64,000 bases of DNA from Solea solea (lineage: Eukaryota > Chordata > Actinopteri > Pleuronectiformes > Soleidae), in assembly GCF_958295425.1 (NCBI RefSeq), contig NC_081135.1, positions 26,574,933-26,638,932 of the forward strand, read 5' to 3'. Positions 36,023 through 50,200 of this stretch are shown one piece after another. Positions within the stretch are counted from its first letter, which is position 1; the number at the start of each line of letters is the position of its first letter. A program made the translations under genes and the position numbers. The notes beneath the pieces are model-generated. The model did not search any database. It saw nothing but the letters and a program-made list of their open reading frames with translations, and was not told the origin of the DNA.

Positions 36023-38209
36023 CAGGTTAAAAGGTGAAAAGTTTTATTCAAAAAATGTCAATGGAAATGAACAGAATTAAACCTTAGGCAACAAGCTACT
36101 AAAAAGTCTTTGGATTAAACAAACACTACAAAACAAAAACAAAGAGGGAAAAAAATAAAATAAAAAGATTCTGTACATACAAGTTACCACTATCATTGTG
36201 TGGCACAAGTAAACAAAAAAAGAAAAAAAAGAAGATAAACTCTCATCTAGCACTATGAAAATCTTTCTTTTCTCAAGCTGTCTGTACAAACATTTTCATA
36301 AATTAGACTTTTTTTTTTGTATAACTTAATGATGATGGTTACTTATATGAGAAATTTTCTTTGATGCACCTCTGCGACTCTTGATCCTGGTACTATGGCA
36401 CTTGGTTCAGACACCATTAGCAGCAAAAACCTACCAGAAACAGTATTACTTCTCAGTCTCAGGTATGCAGCCCTGCATTTGTGTGGACAGCCTGGTTAAC
36501 TAACAGAGGACAATGCTTCTGCGAATTGTCATGTCAAACATGATAAACATGTCAAACATGTTTTTGCTTCGTGGACCGCAAGATCCAGTGAACGCCACAA
36601 CGCTTTGTTGTTACTGTTTTTCCGTCTTAAAAGATCTTACATCAGCGTCTACAAAAAAAATCGACTGTTCTAAAGGCAGCAGCAGCGCCACTGAAACTGT
36701 AATGCTGAATGCAAGGACATAACATGTTGTCACTCCACTTCCAATGGTTACAATAATACATCTTAAAAAATAAGTCTGATGAAGATTTAAAAAAAAAAAA
36801 AAAAAAAAGTATTTAAAAACAACCTGTAGGGTACAGCTGTATGTGGCCAGCTCCTGAGCGTGGCATTTTGGTCTGGAAGGGCGGGCTGGACCTGCTAACC
36901 CGGCCTAATACAGAGAAGAAAGAAAAGTCTGAGGTAGATATTTGGTCAGACTGACCATCAGGACAAATCACTGGCTTGTTGGAGGACACCTCGATCAAAA
37001 GCCTACTTTAACTGCTTTTAGCAAACAATCAGAATAAATAGACGTATTGTTTTAGTGCTATGTCATACCAGGTCATTGTGCCAATTACTTTTTTTTTTCT
37101 CATCAATTTTTACGAGAACATTTCTTTTGGTATGACATTCTGTGGCACTTGTTGATCCAGGCATTCCTTCATGTGTGTGTGTGGGTGTGTTTTGTACTAA
37201 TAGCTTTGAAAACTGAATGAAAATGTACAAAAAAAAAGGCACACTGTTCAAACTGCAATTTAGTCTGCAGAGTCACTTGTGTCCTGGTTTCAGAGACAAA
37301 TGATGCTGTTTCCTCAGTGTCACAATCTTTGGTGAAGCAAACTACAATTGAAAGTGCCACGTTTTTGTTTCCTATCAAAGAGCGAGGTGCAATAAAATAC
37401 TGTACATATCTTTATCTCATTTTACCCCCGCCTCAATTTTGTTACAAGGTTGTTGTTTTTTTGCACAATCATGAGTCTGTTTACCTGTTAGTTTTTTTTT
37501 TTGTCAAATAAAATTGAAAAAGACACATCCCATTAAAAAACAACAACAATTAACATCACTCCAAAAGACAAAAGCACGACCAACAGACAAAGTACACGTC
37601 TCATCCCTCCCCCCAATAATAAATCTAAACTATTCCAACTACACCAACTGTTCAAAAAAAGGCAACTATTCAAAATGTGATTATTTAGTACATTTTCATC
37701 CAGAAACAAGCCGGGCATTTTGTACTGAATAAACATTACATCTAATAAATCTATCAGATGTAGTAGTTTTATTCAAAACACTCCTCTAAAATGACTCCAA
37801 TGTTTTTAGCAGTTCTGGGAGGGAAAAGACCGAAACACAGGTTTCATTGTTTTCAATTTTCAGAGTGTGAATGAAACCGCTTTGCTCATATTGTCACTCT
37901 GTGTGGTGGTCTGTACAGTGACTGTATGAAAACTATTAAGGCAATTTTAATCAGACAGCAAGATCAATCTAAAGTTCTAAGAGAACTCACTTTACAAGAA
38001 AAAACAAAAACAAACCAACAACAACAATGAATATTTGTCATAGCAACACACGGCAAGCACACAAACACAATGTTCAAAAAAAAGTCTTCAGAAAAGAAAG
38101 AGAAAATATTAACAAATGACATATTGACTACCATGCACTTTAAACAACTTGTCACATGTTTCTTGCAGCAATTCTTGGTAAACAATAAACATAGAAGTAT
38201 CAAAATAAA

Positions 38210-38240
<31 letters not shown>

Positions 38241-41200
38241 TAATTTGACTAATTTGATGATTTCCTTTGAAAATTATGCCAAAAATATAAGTCTCACTTA
38301 AATATTTGCAGAACCTGTGCAAAACAGTGAAAAGATCCTTAGCGCCCATTTTGTTCATGACGCGATTGCTTCAGCTGTCGTCGTTCAGGAGTTACCGCAA
38401 CACTACTTGGTTTGTTGGTATGAATATGGGGAGTGATTCCTGGATGAGTCCATTTGTGACTGTGCGCCGTTATCCTGGAAAAGAGAGCAAAGTTGACCCT
38501 ACTGCCATTCTGTAGTGAGCGGCTGTTTTATGCTGCTTTTCCCCTACATGGTCCCAGCATGGCATGGTTTGACTCTACACGGTTTAGCTGGTTTTCCATT
38601 ACTATAGTAATTCCTCAAAAACTGCCATGACATACTGTGTAACCAAATCATTAGAATCAATTAATTAAAACCGTCTGACACAGTCACTGAACAGCTCGCA
38701 ATTGCAGGCTTTCAGCAGTGCTGTCGCTAAGTACACCAGACTCTTCTGTAAAATATTGAGATTTTAGACATTTCCGTGCCAAATGTTGAAGATTAATGCG
38801 CGTTTTAAGGATTTCTTATCCTTTTTAACTGATCTGCAGTTCGGCATTGGTTGGTTTGTCTCTTGTGTCGGACGTCGCACTCGTGACTCTTCCAGTGATG
38901 ACACTCTGAACAATCAGCACACGGCGGTCTGATGATGTCACACATAGTATCAGCTCAGCTCGCTTGGAACCTCAACAGAGCAGGTACTAAAAAAAAGTAC
39001 CAGGTATCAGATCCTGTCGCAAATGGAAAAGCAAAAAAGAAATGTGCTGAGTCGAGTCGAGTCATGCCGGGACCATGTAGTGGAAAAGCGGCTTAAGATG
39101 AAGATAATGTTTGATACATGTAGGGATGAACAAACATTAATCACAAGGCTGCAATTCAATCTATTTTTGATTGAATGATTGATTTATCAACTACTTAATA
39201 AATTGCCAACTGTTTTGATAATTAATAAATTGTCTTAGGTCAGTGAACTAAATGAACTAAATATCTCTGAAAACATGAACTTTTACTGCATTTTTAAACA
39301 ACTAATTGATTAACCAAGACAATAATCAACTGGTTAATTGACATTTTTGTTACAAATAATAATGTTAACAGTTCAAATAGCACCCAGATCATTTGACAAT
39401 GATGTTAAAACATACCTCCACAGGGACTGAACTTGTCTGCATGTGTGCATACTGTGGGATATACGCTCCTTGCATAGCTGTGTTGGCAGCCATGAACTAC
39501 ACAATGAAGAAAAGAGAAGCAGACATATAGAAACAATAGGCATAGTTTGTACAGTTGTTCACATGAAGGACATTTAAATACCCTAGTAACAAAGCGGTAT
39601 AGTCTCACCGTTCCTGCGCTACCCAGAGACAGGTGAGTCATCTGCTGTGTGAGGGGGGACATCATGGAAGTAGGCTGCAGTGACATAGATGGGTCCATGG
39701 AGGGCGATAGCACTGTACCCTGGAATAAGAGTGTACGCAGCTGAGAGACGAATGTGTGCAGCTGGTGGAGTGTGTTCCAGTTAAAGTGAAAGAGTTCCCA
39801 AACATCTGAGGGCAGGTTTATTATTGAACACCAGAAACCAGAGCTGTGCCTGAATTTCAGGCAAAAAAAAGCCAGACCTGACCCATGTCAGACCTGTTAT
39901 GTCATGCCCAATGCAGAAGTTCAAAATGTTGTTTATGAGCATTTTGGCTGACCTGAGGCATCAAACCTTTTTTTTTTTTATTATTACATCTGCCAAGGAG
40001 GTTATGTTTGTGTCTGTTTAATAACATTTGCTCGGGATGTAGGTTATGGCCCAAAGACAAAATGGTGGTGATCCAGATACAAATGTGGATACAAGGTTTT
40101 CTATAAAACAACTGTAACTCTTGCACTCTCTGAGTATTTACCCAAGTAACTTATGTGTGTCGGTTTATTTGCAAAGTAATTCATTTCACACCATCTGTTA
40201 TAAAACCTTTGGCATCTGTCATCAAACAGACGTTGTTATATGGACTCTTTGTAGCAGTTGTTTTTTTTTTTTATATCATGCATTTACAAACACTTTTGCA
40301 CAGTAAATCCAAAGGAATATGTGTCACCCTATGTGTTAATACTAATCCATACTGTGTCTGTTTGTTGATAGAAAAATGTTTCAGTTCTGTACAACCACAC
40401 AGAACATTTTTTTTTTCATGGAATAAAAACAAAGTGGTGGCCAGACTGTGTGTGAGATCAGTGTTCTTCCTCTCTGCACTCACATTCACAGTATTTTTAG
40501 TACGCATTCCCAATGAAGCTGCATTTTTTTTAGTTTATATTGTCAGACAATAAAACAAGAGATATTATTTCATACATACTCTCTGTAAGGTTTGTCCAAA
40601 AAGTCGCTAGGGTTGCTGCTAGTTTTTAATGTATAAAAAAAAAACCAACAAAACAACAACACCTACAACAAGCTGTTGTCGATGGAGCTAGGTGCATTTT
40701 TTTTGTATTACAAAAAGACTTAATTGGAAGTCTTCGTGCCAAAGCCACATGGCATGTGGCTGACTAATGGTGTAACTTGATTACTCCGCAAGTGTTCATG
40801 GAGCTCTTTTCATAGTTGTGGTCCAGAAGAAAAACACAACAAAGAAAGTGGAAAGGAAATGTGACAAAGTGATCAGCGATGATAAGAAGATGATTCTCTT
40901 ACTGGGTGCTGCATGATGTACTGTTGCTGAGGCACCCAGGATGGATTCTGCACCTGGAAGTTTACACAAACACACCATGAGAACACTGGCACCGAGCAGC
41001 TGCTTTTCCCAGAGATCACATGATTAGCACAGCACCTAGCATGATAGGCCACAGTTCCCTTTGTCACATTTGACCTAATCCTGCTGACACTAAACATTTG
41101 TGTTTTATTAATTAAAGGTCCAGAGTGTAACATTTAGGATGGCTTGTATGTTGAATCACTTTAAAATAAATATCGTTGGGTTTTCATATGCTGCTTTTCC

Positions 41201-44200
41201 ACTACATGGTCCCACCGCGCCTTGCCTCGGCTCGGCAAGGCACAGTTCAACTCTACACAATTTGGTTGGTTTCTATTACGATATACTGTAGTACCTCCTC
41301 AACATGAGAGTGGTCATCCCAGCTCTGCTGCATGAAACTGCCATGACTCTGTTTTATACACACCACACACAAACTAGTGACTAGTAAAGGAGTCGTTTTC
41401 AATGTACTGAATCAGTACAATCAGTTAATTGAAAAGTCCAGGACTTCCTGCATGACCAGAGCACAGACTCCGTCTGACACAGTCAATGAACTGAAATACT
41501 GAAAATAAAGCGGCAGTGTTTGTGATGCGGCTCCTCGTTCGCGATCGCTGGCTTTCAGCAGTGCTGTCCTCTAAATATTGAGATTCTAGACATTTCAGTG
41601 CTAATTGTTGGAGATTAAGGCACGTTTTCAGGATTTTTAAGTCTTTTTAACTGATCTGTAGTTCGGCATTGGTCGGTATGATTCTTGTGTCGGACGTCTT
41701 GCTCATGACTCTTCCAGTGACGGCACTCTGACCAATCAGTGGCCGGCACAGTCTGTCGCTTGGAACCTCGCCTTAGCAGGTACTAAAAAATGGACCAGGT
41801 ACCAGGTACTATGGTAGTGGAAAAGCAAAATAACCGTGCCGTGCTAAGGCGAGTCGAGTCGCGTTGGCATCATGTAGTGGAAAACCAATCGATTTCGGAT
41901 GAACCTTTAACTGGTAATTTTGACAAGGGCCTTGCTTTACACAGGCCATCATATTGCACCAGGAGGGCTGACATACTTTCTGGTATGCAAAGGCCACCGT
42001 AGTTCCCTGAAAGGCAGGGGTGACTGGAGGAATTTGATACATGTATATATATGTACATATATATATATACATATATATACATACACATAAATATATATAA
42101 TTGATGAGAAGCATTCAAACCTGGTATGTAGAAACAGGAGACATATAAGGAGACATGGACGTTTGAGCAATCATCCTGTTTGAAATACTATATGCTGGTG
42201 GGAAAAATCTGTGGACACAGAATGACAGGTGTTCAGTTGAATAAAAAAATGATCAAGTAAATTATCAAGTTAATAGAAGCAGTCAAAAAAATATCGTGCT
42301 CAGTGATGTAATCTTATCTGTTGTTGTAGCTCACCCATTTTGCATAGCAGCTGCACTGGGGTCATATGTGAGCGTCATTCCAGCCTGGGGGAAAAGGATA
42401 ACACTGGTTTGGCAACTAAACTCATGCATGCAACTCAAGCACTTAGCCCACACAATAGCATTGTATTGTTTACACTGCATAGTCTATTGTGTATCAATTA
42501 CCCTCAAACATAAGGGGGGGGGGGGGGGGCACACTTGTCTACACAGGACAATAAAAAGCAAAGCAGATATGACAGAAATTATACTATACATGTTATTTCT
42601 TTCCTATAGATGTCTCTTCTGCAACATTAGGCTAATGAAGTTACTCAAATTGATTTTTTTGTATATCATTTATATTCATGTCTGCTCATGGGTTGATTCC
42701 CATCATCCACTCGCAGGCTCTTACTGTAAGTCCATCCTAGACAACTGCTTACCAGTCTTGAGTCACTGTCCCTTAACCAGCCTCGCCCATTCTGGCCAAA
42801 TTTACTCAGACTTTGTCTCTTTTTCTGCCCTCCGTCAGCAAACTTGCACAGCAAGGGTTCAGAGGGAGCTGGAGACAGAGAAATGGTGAGAGACATTAAA
42901 TGAAAATGTGTGTCTTAGACAGAAAAAAACACACACAACCCCATAGACAATGCTGTCACTGCTCGCTATACGGCAAATCACTCCCTGAAGCCTGGGAGTG
43001 TACATTTACAAGCCAGCCTGGGAACACAGACATCTAATTTGGCAGCAGTGGAGCTATAATCCCCTCCCCTTCCTAAAGGAGGCAAGGCCAGCAGAGACTA
43101 TTTCAGTCTAATAATCCAATTAAAAAGCTTAGCGAGGGAGTGGAAGCCACACAGAGCAACTCTCTCTCTCTCTCTTTCTCGCTCTTGTTTTCTTTGTCTG
43201 TGCTCTGCCACTTAAGGCTCAGCGTATATGAGCTCTTTACCAGGAGACTCTCTGACTCCAGTTGGAAACATGAATCAGCTCGCTGACCACTCCATCCTGT
43301 CTATACAACCCCACCTATAAGGACTATGCACATAACAATCACTATCAGACAAATGCTATTATTATTTTCAATCAAAATTATCCACAAGCAACTTAAATTA
43401 TTTTAGAAATATAACAAATCTAATATGTACATGTAATATAATACATCATTATGTAGTATGTCATACCTGGAACGCCTGCTGGGATCTTGATGAACTTTCC
43501 ATTGAAGTGAGAAATGACGGCATCACATTTTTCAGTTGACTCCATCCTGAAGTTAAAAACCAGAACAGATAAACAGCAGAATTACATCAGCCATGTCTGC
43601 AGTGATGAGAGTGAGCAGGTGCTTTCCCATCGTGTGCTTTCTTTGTAGCTGGGTGGAAAAGCTTCTTTTTCAATTCAAACAACTTTTATCTGCAACGTGC
43701 ACTTTATTTATTACAGATTCAACTTTTATAGTCGTCTCCCTCTTTGCCTATCAGAGCACACCCACACAAACAAACATTCCTGAGACGCATCATGATATTT
43801 TTGTTTCTGTTGAATGTCCGGTTATGCAAGCACGACTGACAGAAACCAGCCAGCACTACCACTATAATTAAATCACATAGTCATTGTGAAGATGTTTTTT
43901 TAAAGGAGTTTCCATTTGTCCATTTGAGAACTGCTCCTATTGTGTAGTCATCAACCACATAGCTATAAATTTTTTCAGCCAATAAGTAAAATGTCTAATG
44001 TCTCATATTGGTTTTATTTAAAATGCTACAAAATACGCAGCACTAGTAGAAATATCCTTATATCATTTTAATGGCATGAATCACTGACAGTAAATTGCAC
44101 ACACTGACCTGGCAAAGCCCACTCCTCTGCTGGCTCCACTGGAGTCCCTCAGGACGCGTGTGGATATGACCTGGCCAAAGTGCTTCAACATATTCTCTAG

Positions 44201-47200
44201 CTCTTGCTCATCCATAGACAGAGGCAGATTGGAGATATACAAGTTTGTGGGGTCTTGCTCTTGTTGCTGTATGGTTACAAAAGGAGAGAGGGAGAAAGCC
44301 AGATTTTATAATACCACTATTGGCAATGTTTGAAATGCACAGATACAGTATTATCTTTGTGGATCATTTCCAAAATTGGCTTCAATAATTTAGCGAGGAA
44401 ACAAAAGGGAGGACGAGACACGGGAAGGAAAGAGCCAATCACTCAGTAGTCTCCTAATACAGACCTTTGTAAATGGGGTTGGCATGTGTCTGCTTCCCTG
44501 TGTCAATGTCTGTTGGAAATTTCAGGAAATAAAGGGTCACTATGAGCAGTGGTAATTTGTGATTTGCATGTAGCCCCCATGGAGGCTTAAGGCTCACGTA
44601 AGCTGATGTCTTGCAGTATTTTAATAGCCTCAGCAGAAACAAAGGACATGGCTACGAGTCCCTGGGGAGCAGCCTCTCTCTCGCCGTTACTATTCATCAA
44701 TATTGTGTCACATTCAGAGTTACCTACAGGGACAGACTGCTTCAATAAAAGCAACAGACTGAAGAAAGAAGGTCAGAAAAAAACAAGTAACAACAAAACA
44801 TGTTCCTCAATTCATGCAAACAGTGTGATAACATACCACACACGGAGAAAGAGACACACCTAATTAGCATATTTGTAAAATAAAATGAAAATTTACTGAT
44901 ATAATCTAAAAAGAAACTAAACTCTTATTGGTTCACGTGTTACCACCTGATTTAATAAATATATAATAGCAATAGGAGAAAGTCAGTTGAAGAATGCCTG
45001 AGCGGATTAAAAACAGGAAATGGGAACTTTGTCAAGGAGTCTATTAAGCCCAAACAAGCTTCAGCAGTGAACAGTGAGAATAAAGCCAGGGTAAAGGGCT
45101 CACACTTTATAAAGGCATTTGACTTCCACAATATAAAGATTACACTTAGGCCTTCCGCTTTAAAGCTCCTCTCTTTTAATTAAAAAAAAGTAAAATGGGT
45201 GCACAGAGGCATGTCAAGAAGCCCCACAGATCCCCAGACAGGGAAATGAGGTGAAGGGTTCTTTCTCACAGCTATATGGAAACTAAATTTCCCTGACTGG
45301 TTTCTGTTACCATAACAACACACAATTATTTACTTCCTTTATGGGTGTTGGAGAAGAGTAGCGTCAACAGTATTTACAGCCTTACTTTATTGCCCTTATC
45401 TGAATATGCACTATATATAACTGTAAAAAAGTCAAGACAAAAAAACAAGCAAACATAAATGACTGTCTATACATAATGTATCGACAGAAACTCCAACTTG
45501 TCCAGGAAGAATAATGAGTTAATCTAAATTCCTTAAAAAGATCTATTGTTTTTAGCATATTTGCAGCATTGAGCCTCAATCCAAGATATTTCACAAAAAA
45601 ATATAATGCTGAGTCCAGCTCTTGGACCAACTAGCTGTAGAAACACAACCATGTGGTGGATAATTATAACACATTTCCTCTGGTATGCCGTACTTCTGTC
45701 AGCAACACCACTCTCCAAATGAAATAATCATATCTGAAGCCTTTCTGACAGCCTGGTTTCAGAGCTTTTGACTGACACAAAACCTTCAATATGCCCACAA
45801 CACATGCGAGAAAATGCTTTAACATACATTAAGAGCCATGTCCGAACACATGCGCACAAAATACAATTGAACATTTGGCTCAGTACAATGACCTTCCATT
45901 AAATATACCATTATTACGACAGGAGTCACACTGACTTTAGTGCAAATGGCAAAGAAACAGAATAAGATGAAAGAAAGAAGCAAAAAAGGAAGGAGAACAG
46001 AGTCGGTTTCTTACCAATGCAAAAGTACACAGTGAGGGAGGGTTAAGCTTACACATCATGACATCACCGTAAAAACATGAGAAACAGGAAGTGGTTTCCA
46101 TGGTGGTGCTGAAAATCCCCACCATAAGTGCAAGCTTAAAGAGTCACTTTTTAGCCAAACTAAACCTCTGTATTAAGCTTTTAAAAGGCCACCTCTGGTA
46201 AACTCCCACAACTGGTCTGCGTTCGCTTGGGTGCTAAGTTATTCATGAAGTAATTCATCCATTTGCTGTCTGATTGTTTTGTTTGAAACCAACCCAGGCG
46301 TATGCTCTTAGTAAATGTTGTGTTTTGATGTTATTCCATTTTTTCTGTCCCTGGGTTGTATTTTAATTCTCAAAGAGCAAATGTATAAATTAAGTACCTT
46401 CATTCTGATTCTGATCTAGTGCTTGTTTATTTGCTATTACACGGTAACATGCTCAAATTCCATGACAGAAGCCCATCTCGCGCAAAAATAACTCAGCGTT
46501 AAGTATGTGCAGTTGCCATTTATCTATGCATTGTTTAAATGCATTTGGGGAAAAAAAAACATTGCACACAAAAGTGCTGCAGTAAATCTGCTTAATAGCA
46601 TTACACCTACACCAATTACAATCCTACACATGCATCCACAAATTCACAGCGGCTTTCTTCACGATTCAAATCACTGTGTGGTCTACGGACCACGTCTTAG
46701 GGGGAATATATTTACCCGTGAAGGATTACAGTCTACTAAATGCGTTTGCTGTAAGCTGCCCAACCACCCAGATGAAAGAGAAACAGTTTTAATGGGTGAC
46801 TTGTATGGATGAGATATCAGGATTAAAATTCAAACCCTGACCTTTGCCATCTGAGCTTGGACGCCAGTAGTCTTCAAGGCAGCCACGGCTTTCTGAGCTG
46901 CAGCAGGGCTGTCGAAATCCACAAAGCCATATCCTGCAGAGACAAACACGACAGTGAGGACAATGTTCTATGACAAGCAGGCATAATGGCAAAGGCACAA
47001 TGTTGCAAACCTATGCCTCCATGTTGTGGAGGCCGATGGTTTGTGTGTTTATACATGTGTAATAAAATTACTGCTACACAGAAAAGAGAGGAGATGTTTC
47101 AGAAGATGATGTGAACATCTGTTGAGCTGATTAAGGCAGAAGGATGGTAAGAAACACAGTGACCAGGTGTTTAACACATGAACTCATACCAATTGGTGGT

Positions 47201-50200
47201 TGTGTATAAAGTAAAAGAAACAAATACATCAATTTGCAGTAAACATTGATATAAATACACTACAAACCTGCCAATGGCCCATTTTTATAAAGTACTGAAT
47301 TAGATTTAATGGAGCTCCTTTTCTGAAACTTGTCACTTCACTGTGTCCTCAAACCCATTTAAAAGACTGTGGTGGGAGAGCAAAGCAAGCCTCATGAAAC
47401 TTCACTTTAAACTTGACATAACAAAATGAGAGAATGGATGTTTCTAAAATGTTAATTTTGAAATTACATCAAAAGCTCTGTTTGTTCTTTCTTTGGCTCT
47501 TATTAAGTTATTTAGTAAGTTATTAATTATTAAGTTGGGCTCTCTCTCACATCTCCCCCTTGACTGCCAAAGTGAGATGTCTGGGCATGGGTGTGTCAGT
47601 CAGACAGACAGACAGCACTTGATATTTGCAATGTCACAAATATTTGCTAAAGTACGTGCTTTTGTTGAACTGTGCCTCAGTAAACACCATGACAGTTAGG
47701 CAGTTCTGAAATGAACCCTGTGTCATAAAATACAAGCAAGAAAGAGATAGATTTGGCTTATTCTAATTTCTCCTTGAAAACAATTGTCTATATTAAACAT
47801 AGAATTGTGTTGCGTCGAATCACATCAATAACAATACATAAATAAATAAAGTATCTTCCCTGAATCGTGCTGTAGCCCACGTAAACAGATAGGATCAAAT
47901 CGTCCTCTTAGGGTGCTAGGGAGAGATGCACACCCCTATTTCTCAATAGGTACATGTCTCACTACAGCCTGGGCTACAATGTAGGGTGAGAAGCTAGAGT
48001 GCACCTATGGCAGCGGTAGGAATCTGCTCTTTGCACATTCTTCAGCATTAAGTTGACATATTAAGGTGATAGTTTAGGTTTGGGATAAGTCTTTGTTTAT
48101 GTTGTCCAAATGATTGGAAGTCAATGCAAGTACTTATAAGGAAAGCATCACAAAACTGCAGCAAAACAAAGCTGAGGATGCAGACACCAGTGTGACATTC
48201 ATCGCTCACGTCAGCTCTTTGTCCTGGGAGGGGCAAACCACAGCCTTCATTCAGCACAACAACTGCGATATTTGACCTGCATTATTGTAAATACGTCAGG
48301 GCTCTTTCAGCTGAAAAATGGGTCACCCTAGTACTAAAAGTTTAATGTGAATGTTATTTCCTGATCAAGTGTGAAATTATATAAAAAACAATGACTTTAG
48401 TGAAATAAAGGATTTTACAAGACGTTGGGTTCTATTTAAAATGCATCTAGAGCTTCACAAGACAAGTCACGGTGTCCAGTTTCACCAAGAACCTTTGATT
48501 AACTGACATCTGCAAATTCCAGAGGAGAGTGAGAGAGAGTGTTGTCTTAATCCCATCAGCAGTAGAGGAAAGAGTCAGTAAGTCTCTCTGTAGCCAGGTG
48601 GGCTGTCTGCTAGAACTGGAACAAAACCAGCACTGTTATTCAGTAAAGAGAGGAGGAGTCGGCCTTGTCTCCGTGAACCACCCACAACAATGACAACAGG
48701 AAAGAGCTGGGGCTTAAAATAACACGAGCAGGGAGACAGCTTTGAGCAGCCAGGGTCATGTGACCAGAGCACCTGAGACAAGTACATAGCTTCTAAACGA
48801 TTTACGGTAGAGGTCAAGCACAATTCACACATTAGACTTATGTTGTAAATAGCGTAGAGGTGATATTGTGTCTCACAGCAAAGTGACGCACATCCATCAG
48901 TGCAGCCTGTGACGTCTTTATTCACAGAAGACAAATAGATCAGGGGGTTATTGTTGGAAAGAAAAAAAAAAAACAGCTTCACACACACCTTTACATTTGT
49001 TTGTAGTCTTGTCCAGGATGGCCTTTGTTGATACAATTTTGCCATACCTACAAGAGGAGCAGAAAGGCGAGGCATTGTTAACAGATTATACACCAGACAG
49101 AGCCTGTTATAAAACACACAAAGAGGGTTGAGCAACAATCTATGACATCACTGCAAAAATATGAGAAACAGGAAGTGGTTTCCATGTGGCGCTGAAAATC
49201 CCCACCATGTGAGTGCACATTTAAACAGACCTTTTTTTTGTTTGCCAAACTAAACCACTGAATCCAACGTTACAAAAGTGTATCTGGGGAGAAGTTTTTA
49301 GTTTAATCAGTGTCTAATCCAATTCCAAATATACACGCTGATGGCAGAAATGATGACATTCATAAGCTTCATGCTTTTACCATGGTTTGAACAGAACAAC
49401 ATTGGAATAAATGCAGAAGCTGGTTAGGACATCCAAGAACATAGTGTTGATGATCTTTAATAGCTTTAATATTCTGGGGCCTATTTTATACGAACACACG
49501 CACAATATTTTCAGTATAATCAATCTGTTACAAATCAACCCATATGCAAGAGCCTATTGATTCCTTAAATTTCTACTTTAGTTTTTGTACTCAATAATGT
49601 TGAGTACACATTTTGTCAGTCAATTAATAATAATAACAGCGCATTTTATTTTAGAAGCCTTTTAGAACACTCAAGGTCACCTTATAGGCAGAGTGCTTTT
49701 ATAATGTGTCGGTGGTATATTATTCACAACACACAGGATATATCAGACAGGGATTAAGAAAAGCTGTGACCTTTACACAATCTCAAATCATGTGTGACAA
49801 CGACAGCATCTATGCTCTTACTGTGTCTTTAGAACGCAGTGCAATTATTTTTCCAATAGTTTATCACACAATTCCGGGTTATTCAGTGGAACGCTGTGAC
49901 ACAAAGTAAATGGTCTATTTCCTAAAGCACTTTTTATACTTGATAATCACTCAAAGCAATTTACACTACAGTTTTGCCGTTCACACATTCACACATACAC
50001 ATCCATACTGTGCAGTGTGCATCTATATGCAGCACTGTTTCTATCACACATCTGTCACACCCATTCACACACTGTCGACAAAAGCTGCCAGGAGCCATTC
50101 AGGGTTAAGTGTCTCGACACACTGGCATGTAGACTAGAGGAGCCGGGGAAGATGACATGCTCAACCACTGACCCAAAGCAACCCCAAAAATGAAAAAGAA

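Larger units (their letters stand above)
36023..38402 (-). other. rbms1: rbms1 3' UTR (inferred)
   Basis: After the stop codon the minus strand continues without introns to a TTTTGAATAAAAC signal (AATAAA at 36043-36048), which predicts cleavage about 20 bases lower. A second signal in the same 13-base context (AATAAA at 37768-37773) could give a shorter UTR. The UTR holds a T25 run on the plus strand at about 38212-38236 (A-rich in the transcript) and an A18 run at 36790-36808. The ORF at 36813-36998 in it is not supported as coding. Confidence 0.55.

Noticed and set aside
36813..36998. ORF ending in [10 protein letters not shown] in the rbms1 3' UTR
   Set aside because: A proper final exon with [10 protein letters not shown] and TAG is present at 38403, and this ORF has no splice support or known domain.
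42296..42889. 197-codon ORF on the plus strand
   Set aside because: It is antisense to rbms1 exons 7 and 8 and the intron between them; no domain is seen and codons do not fit a family.
48575..49138. 187-codon ORF on the minus strand
   Set aside because: It runs through rbms1 exon 3 in a different frame from the true one and mostly covers intron sequence.
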